Origin: an uncultured Eubacteriales bacterium
GTDB taxonomy: Bacteria; Bacillota; Clostridia; Christensenellales; Borkfalkiaceae
Length of the DNA stretch: 29,699 nt
NCBI GenBank assembly: GCA_958405585.1
Contig: CATYEP010000003.1
Location: 1 to 29,699 of the forward strand
Direction: 5' to 3'
Shown here: one piece after another, positions 7,255 through 13,851 of the stretch
Position numbering within the stretch: position 1 is the stretch's first letter
How the letters are laid out: the number at the start of each line of letters is the position of its first letter
Notes under the pieces: model-generated
The model's input: the letters and a program-made list of their open reading frames with translations, nothing else
Told to the model about the DNA's origin: nothing
Database searches by the model: none
Translations under genes and position numbers: made by a program

Positions 7255-8417
7255 TTTGTACCGCCATAAGACATTGAATTATCGATAAGTAAATCTTTCC
7301 CTGTCTTCTCTTTGGAACATACAATTCTTTTCGCAAGTTCTTGATAATAGTAGTCGTCTTCAATGGGAAGAGATATCGTTTTATCTTCCCACGAAGATAA
7401 TAACATGGAATTCATAAGCTCCACACACTGCAATCCTTCCTCTCCTTTTACATACAAAGGTTCAAGACCAAGCACCGCATTGGCAAAATTATTGATAATT
7501 CCTACATGTTGAGGATTGTTTCCTCTTTGAGGGATTACTTCTTCCGTATATTGCGGATAAGCAAAACCGTCTTTTACCGTAAGCAGAAAATCCTGCAAAT
7601 CCTCATTTAAACGATACACCGTCAGCGTATCCTTTTCACAGACCAGTTTGCCGCGGGAACAAAGAATTTCAAAACGATTTGTTCCCGGAGCGTCTCCCGT
7701 TGTAGTGATAAATGCCCCCGTTGCGCCGTTCGGGAATTCAAAATAGGCGGTAACGTCATCCTCTGTTTCAATGTTATGCCATTTTCCAAAATGACAAAAC
7801 GCACGAACTTTGTTTGGCATGCCGCAAATCCACTGCAAAAGGTCGAGCTGATGCGGGCATTGATTGAGAAGAACTCCACCGCCTTCCCCTTTCCACGTCG
7901 CTCTCCATGAACCGGAATCATAATAAAACTGCGTACGGAACCAATTCGTGATGATCCAGTTTACCCTGCGGATTTCACCAAATTCTCCGCTTTGCATAAG
8001 ATCGTGCATTTTTTTATACAGAGGATTTGTTCTCTGATTGTACATCATCGTAAACAATCCTTTGCTTTTTTCCGCAACACAATTCATTTCCCTTACTTGC
8101 TTTGTATAAACTCCGGCAGGTTTTTCGCAGATAACATTGAGTCCCTTTTCCAATGCGCGGATCGTCAAAGACGGATGATCATAGTGCGGTACGGCAACAA
8201 TAACTGCATCTATGTCTGCCTTGTCTATCATCTCCTCCCCGGAAGAATAACATACATAATTCCCCGGGTATTTTTTTCTGATTGCCTCGATTTTTTCCGG
8301 ATTGGAATCGGCTATTGCCGTCACTTTGCCGTTTTTGATCTTTCCTTCATAGAAAAATCCCATATGCTGACTTCCCATATTACCCACTCCGATAATACCG
8401 AACTTTACTTTATTCAT
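7251..8417 (-). CDS. Gfo/Idh/MocA-family NAD(P)-dependent oxidoreductase
   Basis: This protein probably oxidises or reduces a sugar or sugar acid with NAD(P)H. Its 388 residues contain an N-terminal Rossmann motif GIIGVGNMGSQH (about residue 7), AVPHYDHPSL, and the family hallmark CEKPAGV (about residue 96), whose Lys is the usual catalytic residue. WRATWKGEGGGVLLNQCPHQLDLL contains the second catalytic-region His/Asp pair typical of the C-terminal domain. It is the first gene of the uxaC-containing unit and overlaps uxaC by 4 nt, which ties it to the breakdown of the same glycan. The substrate is not predictable: glycan-derived uronates, 3-keto-glycoside formation and inositol-like polyols all occur in the family. 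The ATG at 8417 follows AAGGAG. Confidence 0.88.
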   Translation of the reverse strand: MNKVKFGIIGVGNMGSQHMGFFYEGKIKNGKVTAIADSNPEKIEAIRKKYPGNYVCYSSGEEMIDKADIDAVIVAVPHYDHPSLTIRALEKGLNVICEKPAGVYTKQVREMNCVAEKSKGLFTMMYNQRTNPLYKKMHDLMQSGEFGEIRRVNWIITNWFRTQFYYDSGSWRATWKGEGGGVLLNQCPHQLDLLQWICGMPNKVRAFCHFGKWHNIETEDDVTAYFEFPNGATGAFITTTGDAPGTNRFEILCSRGKLVCEKDTLTVYRLNEDLQDFLLTVKDGFAYPQYTEEVIPQRGNNPQHVGIINNFANAVLGLEPLYVKGEEGLQCVELMNSMLLSSWEDKTISLPIEDDYYYQELAKRIVCSKEKTGKDLLIDNSMSYGGTK

Positions 8418-8506
8418 ATTCCATTCTGCTCCTTAAAGTTATTTTTCTCCTATATACCGCGAAGAAAACCATTCTCAACCAATAATGCCGCGTGTAAAAA
8501 CATTTG

Positions 8507-8534
8507 TATTTATTATTCAGCTGCATTCTGTCAA
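8507..8534 (-). promoter_or_regulatory. Candidate promoter of the Gfo/Idh-uxaC-GH28 unit
   Basis: On the minus strand a perfect TTGACA (8529-8534) is followed after 16 nt by TAAATA (8507-8512), about 90 nt before the Gfo/Idh start. The -10 is weak, which would fit an activator-dependent promoter. The -35 lies inside TGCAATTGACA, an 11-mer also present at the -35 of the large operon promoter (25948-25958). Confidence 0.5.
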
Positions 8535-8577
8535 TTGCAAAATGTCCTTCATATAAACAATATGAGCTTTGGGCTAA

Positions 8578-8612
8578 ACAAAAGAGCGCCAAAATTTTTT
8601 GAAGCTCTTTGT
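8578..8612 (-). terminator. Rho-independent terminator ending the large operon
   Basis: On the minus strand, just after the alpha/beta hydrolase stop, AAAGAGC pairs with GCTCTTT, with a further CAAAA/TTTTG stem inside, and the hairpin runs into TTTTGTTT. It separates the 25897-8619 gene run from the Gfo/Idh unit, whose candidate promoter follows immediately. The GC core is short, so termination may be incomplete. Confidence 0.6.
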
Positions 8613-8618
8613 TTTCAA

Positions 8619-9296
8619 CTATACATCGTTTTCACAAAAGGTGATGATGCTTGAAATGTCTTCCAGCGAATGAGGATGGTGCTTGCAGTTCGGTTTCAGA
8701 TAATAAGTGATCGGGATTTTATTTTTTTCGCAGAATCGTATTACCCTTAAAGAATTGCTTTCAAAAGGAACAACTTCATCCGCTAAGCCGGCAACAATGA
8801 GAAGCGGAATTTGATTTTGAAAAAACTCTTTGAGATTATCCACCGGATTCTGTGTAAAGCTTTGCAGCAAAGCCTTATCCAAATTGTATTCGGCCAGCAT
8901 CTCTTTTTGCTCTGCCGAATCTTCTAAAGGCCATGTTTTCAAATCGAGGACCGGAGCATCCAAATATATTTTGGAAACATATTCCGGATAAAACAAGGCG
9001 TAATTGAAAGCATACAACCCGCCACGGCTGAATCCGAATAAAATACATTTTTGCCGAAGCCCAAACTCTTTGATAAGGTGCCTATGAAATGCGTGCATCA
9101 GTCGAACAGCCTGTACACTTCCGTAACGATTACTGATCCTGTAATAAACACGCGTATATCCCAATTCCATCAAGGCTCTTTCTGCTTTGTCAAATGCATC
9201 AAAAAATTCCGTCTTCCAGATCCATTTACCGTTTGCATTTTCCGGGATCCGTATTATAGCTTCAAATCCGTTGTATTCAAAAACTATTTCTTTCAT
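8619..9296 (-). CDS. Alpha/beta hydrolase, probable cytoplasmic carbohydrate esterase
   Basis: This 225-residue alpha/beta-hydrolase has the nucleophile elbow LFGFSRGG (Ser at about residue 91), a likely acid Asp in VAGLADEVV (about 170) and the final His in CKHHPHSLED (about 209). The insertion between strand 6 and the acid is small and the protein has no signal peptide. It is the last gene of the large operon, 1 nt after the SGNH hydrolase stop, so it most likely removes ester groups from imported oligosaccharides. I chose ATG 9296 because AGAGG lies 6 nt upstream; the earlier ATG at 9320 would overlap the SGNH gene and lacks a good site. Substrate (acetyl, methyl or aromatic ester) cannot be told. 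Confidence 0.75.
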   Translation of the reverse strand: MKEIVFEYNGFEAIIRIPENANGKWIWKTEFFDAFDKAERALMELGYTRVYYRISNRYGSVQAVRLMHAFHRHLIKEFGLRQKCILFGFSRGGLYAFNYALFYPEYVSKIYLDAPVLDLKTWPLEDSAEQKEMLAEYNLDKALLQSFTQNPVDNLKEFFQNQIPLLIVAGLADEVVPFESNSLRVIRFCEKNKIPITYYLKPNCKHHPHSLEDISSIITFCENDV

Positions 9297-9297
9297 T

Positions 9298-9915
9298 TTA
9301 TCCTCTGTGCAGCCTTTCAATAAACTGATCAGAAATAAATTCTTGTCCGGCCTCTGTGGGATGGATCCCGTCCTTTGTCAAAGGCACTTCGCAAATCGCC
9401 GCTTGTTCGGCGAAACGCCCGTCCAAGGCAATATATTCCAAGCCGTATTTTTTAGCTATCGCGCGCAACCTAAGCAGTTTCGGTCCAAGATCTTCATAAA
9501 AAAATATTTTATCCTCTCCTGCCCCCGACAGAAAGGGTTCCATAAGCACGATCTTTTCCGTATAATTTTTTACTTTAAGTATGATCTGTTCCACATTGGC
9601 GGCATACTCTTCCGCTTGTGTCGGAGAATTTGCATCGTATCTCCTCCAAGTATCGTTAATGCCGATCAGCAAAACGAACATGGTAGGCTGAATTTCTCTC
9701 AATTCCTCATCGATTCTGCTCAAAACATCACAGGATCTGTTTCCCGAAATACCCCGATTAAAAATTTCAAAAACAAGATCCGGATATTTTTTCTTTATTT
9801 TATCAGATATCATTGAAACATATCCGGACAAAGAATATCTGTCCTGTCTGTCCCGCCCGCAATCCGTAACGGAATCTCCGTTAAAAAAAATCACTTCATG
9901 ATCTTTGATTATCAT
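9298..9915 (-). CDS. SGNH/GDSL hydrolase, probable cytoplasmic acetylesterase
   Basis: The 205-residue protein has all four SGNH blocks: FFNGDSVTD (Ser about residue 15), the block II Gly in FNRGISGNRS, the block III Asn in LIGINDTWRRY (about 87) and the catalytic Asp-His in DGIHPTEAGQ (about 183). It resembles bacterial rhamnogalacturonan/xylan acetylesterase-type GDSL enzymes and probably removes O-acetyl groups from oligosaccharides. There is no signal peptide. Its ATG overlaps the stop of the upstream lipoprotein SGNH gene in an ATGA, and the alpha/beta hydrolase follows after 1 nt. A truncated dead copy of this gene lies at 3675-3905. Confidence 0.86.
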   Translation of the reverse strand: MIIKDHEVIFFNGDSVTDCGRDRQDRYSLSGYVSMISDKIKKKYPDLVFEIFNRGISGNRSCDVLSRIDEELREIQPTMFVLLIGINDTWRRYDANSPTQAEEYAANVEQIILKVKNYTEKIVLMEPFLSGAGEDKIFFYEDLGPKLLRLRAIAKKYGLEYIALDGRFAEQAAICEVPLTKDGIHPTEAGQEFISDQFIERLHRG

Positions 9916-11186
9916 TGTATATTCTCCTTAATGCTCACGGCTACTTGATCGGCCAAAATTTTATAGCTTTCCTGAGAAAAGTGCAACGTATCCGTTTCAC
10001 TTAATTTTGTCAGATTTTTTTCCTTAACCAATTGAAACAAATCGTCTATCGGAATATTTTTCTGTGCGCATATATTTTTTGCCGTAGCATTCAAACTTAA
10101 AATCGACCCATTATTCGCATCTGAATAAGGATATCCGGCAGGTGTGGTCGTAGCAAACATCAATTTAGCATTTTTTTCGTACGTGATCAGTTTCGTACAT
10201 AGACCGTCCAAATAATCTCCGTAGGTTTCGGTCGTCACGGTATGCAAATGCAATCCTATGTTAAAATGAATAAGATCATAGTCATACTGTGAAAAAATGA
10301 ATTCCAGTTCGCTATAAAGTCCGCTATCATCAAGCCCTTTACTCGTCTGATAAAAATCGATCGCATAATCGGGCAACAATTCCTTAACAAACGGATAATA
10401 TCCCTGAGATATAGAGTCTCCGATCAAAAGAACACGCTTTTGCTCTTTCGCCATGTTGGCATTCACAAAACCAATATTGATCCATTTTTGCGTTTCACGG
10501 CACTTTGCCGGATTTTCGTGCGTTCCCGCAGAAATTACGTGGGTACAGTTTTGCATTGCCTCTATCGCTTCTTCCAAAGTATTCAACTCGTACGACTGAT
10601 CTATATTCAAACCGGCAAAAAGTTCCTTGTCTGACGAACGTGCAGAAACATAAGCAATCCTGCAATAGGGTGCATATTTGCGAATGGAGCTTGCCGCATT
10701 TATCAAGGCAAGTTCAAAATCTTCGTCCGAAAGCCCCTCCGGACGAGCAAGATTCAGATATACCTCTTTATAATCGTAATCAGACAATGCGATTTTTACA
10801 GCGTAATCAAATGCCGCATCATCAAAATACATATTTTCTACAAACATTTTGTCAAAAGAGAGTTCTGTCTCTCCGTCACTGTAGAACATGTTTTTATATT
10901 GATTTTGCGATAACGTACTTCTGGATGCAACCGAAGTAATAAGCATAAAGTGATCCGTCGTTTCCAAACGTGCTCTGTCCCACCAATATTGTACCTGCAT
11001 TTCGTCTTCCCTCTTCGCATAATTTATAGGTATGTAATCCAAATCTCCGGAAAAATCCAAATATAAGTCTTCTTGCGTTTGTTCCGGTCCTTGCGGCTCC
11101 TGTTCCGTTTCGTCCGCACAGGCGCAAACGGCAAGAAATAAAGACAACAACAAACAAATTCCTATAAATTTTTGTAATATTTTCAT
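9912..11186 (-). CDS. Lipoprotein with C-terminal SGNH/GDSL hydrolase domain
   Basis: This 424-residue protein is probably a membrane-tethered esterase facing outward. It starts with a lipoprotein signal peptide (MKILQKF, hydrophobic core, then LAVCAC with the lipidated Cys at 21 or 23), a charged linker, and about 220 residues of unknown fold. The SGNH domain follows: VLLIGDSISQGYYP (Ser about residue 258), FNIGLHLH (about 310, block III position) and DTLHFSQESYKILAD (Asp/His about 403). Block III has Gly-Leu-His in place of the usual Gly-x-Asn-Asp, so the oxyanion Asn is not obvious. I chose ATG 11186, preceded by GGAG at 5 nt, over a longer reading to 11267 that would bury the signal peptide. 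The gene follows the esterase lipoprotein after 25 nt. Confidence 0.78.
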   Translation of the reverse strand: MKILQKFIGICLLLSLFLAVCACADETEQEPQGPEQTQEDLYLDFSGDLDYIPINYAKREDEMQVQYWWDRARLETTDHFMLITSVASRSTLSQNQYKNMFYSDGETELSFDKMFVENMYFDDAAFDYAVKIALSDYDYKEVYLNLARPEGLSDEDFELALINAASSIRKYAPYCRIAYVSARSSDKELFAGLNIDQSYELNTLEEAIEAMQNCTHVISAGTHENPAKCRETQKWINIGFVNANMAKEQKRVLLIGDSISQGYYPFVKELLPDYAIDFYQTSKGLDDSGLYSELEFIFSQYDYDLIHFNIGLHLHTVTTETYGDYLDGLCTKLITYEKNAKLMFATTTPAGYPYSDANNGSILSLNATAKNICAQKNIPIDDLFQLVKEKNLTKLSETDTLHFSQESYKILADQVAVSIKENIQ

Positions 11187-11211
11187 AAAAACTCCATTCC
11201 CCTTACTCATA

Positions 11212-12519
11212 TTATCTATAAGCGATTGCAGATGTAATCTTACAACCATAGATGTCCGTAATTTCAAAATAAAACATATTATATCTTTCCTCTATTACTA
11301 ATGCCTTGGTTTTCCCTTCTGCGTAATCAACACTTTGCTGTACCCAAAAAGTATTTGTTTCGGGAAACAGACTTTCGGAAAGATACATCTTTACCTGGCT
11401 GACACTTACTCCTATCGGAATTAAAAATTCTATTGTCGCATCATCAAAAGTTGGATGCTTCGTAATTTTAATTAATTTTGTACCTTGTCTTACTACACTG
11501 TCAGCAAAACGATATACTTCTTCGATGTCAAATTTATGTCCGTGCGCCAATCCGTACTGCAAACTCATCAATGCTTGTTTCCCTTGCAAATAAGAAAGAT
11601 TTGTCGCGTCAGCAGAAAAATGCTGATCTTGCGTACCGTTTATCCACAAAGTAGGCGTAAGTCGCTCTGCATAGGGTGTTGAATCGTCCCATATGCGCGC
11701 TTTTTCTTGCTTCTCATACAAATCACCGAAAATACCATGGCTTCCTACTAAATTCAGACAGCCATATACTGGCACTGAAAATGCAAAACGATCATCATAT
11801 CCCGTTGCGACAGAAGCAATGACACCACCCCAGGAAATGCCCGTAATTCCTACTTTGGAAGGATCCACAACATCAAGATTGCGCAAAATCGTATTGGATG
11901 CAATTGCCGCTGATGTCGCATGGAATAAAAACGTATCTTCAACGGCCTGTGTTGCACTCAACTGGTATTGATCGTTATTAGGACCACCCCTGCTATTTTT
12001 ATGCTTTACCTGCGCTGCACCCAGAATTTCTTTTGTCGGTTCCGGAGTATATCCTTCCGAATCAAAAGCAATCGCTGCATACCCTCGTTTTACCCATTCA
12101 TTGACCCATGCCGCAAACGCAGTACCGCCTCCGCCATGTACCAATACGACTCCGGGAACCCGATTTGTCGGAGTTGCACTTTTCGGCATTCCCAAATATG
12201 CAAATATTTCAGAGGAGGTTCCATCCTTAAGTTTTGCTCCCTCAAAATAAATCCCCTGTACATTTTCGTACAGTTTTTTGTATTTTTCATCTGCAGATTT
12301 GTACTCTACAGAGTTAAACAATTTGGATTCAAAATTGACCCCTTCTTGAAAATAAGCCTGTTCTGTTTCAATTATATTTTCTTTTTGAATCCACTCGTAT
12401 GCATCCTTCAAAAGGCTGGGCTCGGGCGGTGCTTTCTCCGTAGTATCCATATGCCCGCAAGCTGACACACATGTTGCTAAAATTAGAGTTAAAATAAAAA
12501 TTAATTTTTTTTTATTCAC
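11212..12519 (-). CDS. Secreted lipoprotein esterase, dienelactone hydrolase/acetyl xylan esterase-like (copy 2)
   Basis: The 435-residue protein has a lipoprotein signal peptide ending CVSAC (Cys 21) and an alpha/beta-hydrolase domain. Visible motifs are the oxyanion segment VLVHGGGGTAF (about 126), the nucleophile GISWGG (about 228), the acid in NGTQDQHFS (about 296) and the His in LAHGHKF (about 327). A C-terminal beta domain of about 90 residues follows. It is a paralogue of the gene at 20162-21424; both share GTAF-x-WV-x-EW-x-RGYAAIA and the same domain plan. It likely removes ester groups from the polysaccharide outside the membrane. The start codon is GTG (12519), with GGAG 11 nt upstream, and the N-terminus is encoded across a run of nine A. 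A peptidase S9-like role is a less likely alternative. Confidence 0.8.
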   Translation of the reverse strand: MNKKKLIFILTLILATCVSACGHMDTTEKAPPEPSLLKDAYEWIQKENIIETEQAYFQEGVNFESKLFNSVEYKSADEKYKKLYENVQGIYFEGAKLKDGTSSEIFAYLGMPKSATPTNRVPGVVLVHGGGGTAFAAWVNEWVKRGYAAIAFDSEGYTPEPTKEILGAAQVKHKNSRGGPNNDQYQLSATQAVEDTFLFHATSAAIASNTILRNLDVVDPSKVGITGISWGGVIASVATGYDDRFAFSVPVYGCLNLVGSHGIFGDLYEKQEKARIWDDSTPYAERLTPTLWINGTQDQHFSADATNLSYLQGKQALMSLQYGLAHGHKFDIEEVYRFADSVVRQGTKLIKITKHPTFDDATIEFLIPIGVSVSQVKMYLSESLFPETNTFWVQQSVDYAEGKTKALVIEERYNMFYFEITDIYGCKITSAIAYR

Positions 12520-12541
12520 GTCGATTTAATCTCCTCAAGCC

Positions 12542-13843
12542 TTACATAACATGTGTTATCCTGAATACAACCGGATACGGCCATTGCCTGTCGTCCTGCG
12601 GCCGCATTGCAAGCAATGCATTGATATGCAGTCCCGTTTCATCCTGATAAAACCTTGTCTTTACATCCGCTCTTGGCCTGTGCTCAACCACTTTTCCGGA
12701 TTGTCCGACTATTTCTACTTCCGTCTTATCGCAGATATGAATGCTTTTGATCGTTACATCGAAACGAATTTCCTTCCAGTCTTCATCTGTGGGACCGTAT
12801 TCGATGCCAAAGTCCCATTTTCTGCCTGTGATAAAAGCATATACCGTCGGTTCATCTTTTGCTTTGGTAAAAAATATATTGCCTTCTCGATGAATCCGAT
12901 ACGGACGAACATTATATATCGCCTCTGCGTTGAAAAAAAGGTACAACCCCACTTCACGTAGGATCCCTTCGATCTGTTCAGGAATCCTACCCATCGGATC
13001 CGGATAAATATTGAGAAGAAAATTCCCGCCTTTTGAGCGTACTTCGATCAATTTTTCAATAATTTGTAACGGAGAAGATAATTTATCTCCGTACGGCTTA
13101 TACCCCCAGGACGACCCGATCGTGTGACAAGTCTCCCATGCCTCTTGAAAGCCTTGTTCGGGAATTTCCTGTTCCGGAGTTTCCATCTCACCGCGTGTGA
13201 TGACACATCCCGGCTGCAATTCCCAAACAAGTTCTTTCAGACCGACAGGCGGACCGTCAAAGAAAAACATACCGATCTCGCCGTAATTGTTCAAAAGTTC
13301 TGCAACCTGCTTCTTGTTATATTCCATAAGGTCCGGATTGTTTTCCGGCAGCATTTCCGGAGTTTTAAAGTGCAGTTCCCTGCCTTTGCAATACTGCCAG
13401 TAAAAATCTAACGGCGAAAAATACAAACCCGGAATAATTCCGTTTTCCCGACATGCCCGCGTGATCATCGCAACAATATCTTGCTTGTAAGCCGTATTCA
13501 TTATATTAAAGGGCGTGGTTTTTGTATCAAACATGCAAAAACCATTGTGATGCTTGGCCGTAAAACAAAGATATTTCATACCGCATTGTCTTGCCAAATC
13601 GGCAAGATCTTTTGCGCAAAAATATCGGGGATCAAACCACCGGGCACGACGTTCAACAAATTCATCGATCAGTTTTTCTTCGCAACCGATCATCCAGTGA
13701 CTGATTACGCTGCCAATCGTACAATCCGCACTCCAATGCACAAACATCCCAAACGCCAAATCTTTAAAATTTTCAACCTTTTCCGGTTGATTCAATCCTG
13801 ATTTGGCAAGTTGTGAAATTGTTACGTCAACGTTTCTTTTCAC
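12542..13843 (-). CDS. Alpha-L-fucosidase, GH29, cytoplasmic
   Basis: This retaining exo-glycosidase should release alpha-L-fucose. The protein of about 433 residues contains the GH29 signatures FGMFVHWSADC (about residue 30), CGMKYLCFTAKHHNGF, the nucleophile-bearing MFFFDGPP (Asp about residue 197) and the SKGGNFLLNIYPDPMG strand near 285. The TIM barrel is followed by a C-terminal beta domain. No signal peptide is present, so it works on imported oligosaccharides. A GTG at 13855 overlaps the Shine-Dalgarno sequence itself, with no spacer, so I prefer the in-frame GTG at 13843 with AAGGAG 11 nt upstream. The gene is only about 30% alike, by eye, to the other GH29 at 26028, so the two probably have different linkage preferences. 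Confidence 0.88.
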   Translation of the reverse strand: MKRNVDVTISQLAKSGLNQPEKVENFKDLAFGMFVHWSADCTIGSVISHWMIGCEEKLIDEFVERRARWFDPRYFCAKDLADLARQCGMKYLCFTAKHHNGFCMFDTKTTPFNIMNTAYKQDIVAMITRACRENGIIPGLYFSPLDFYWQYCKGRELHFKTPEMLPENNPDLMEYNKKQVAELLNNYGEIGMFFFDGPPVGLKELVWELQPGCVITRGEMETPEQEIPEQGFQEAWETCHTIGSSWGYKPYGDKLSSPLQIIEKLIEVRSKGGNFLLNIYPDPMGRIPEQIEGILREVGLYLFFNAEAIYNVRPYRIHREGNIFFTKAKDEPTVYAFITGRKWDFGIEYGPTDEDWKEIRFDVTIKSIHICDKTEVEIVGQSGKVVEHRPRADVKTRFYQDETGLHINALLAMRPQDDRQWPYPVVFRITHVM

Positions 13844-13851
13844 GAACCTTA

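Noticed and set aside
7992..8654. A 220-codon plus-strand frame crossing the promoter and terminator region before the Gfo/Idh gene.
   Set aside because: It overlaps the start of the Gfo/Idh gene, a candidate promoter and a terminator, and shows no domain.
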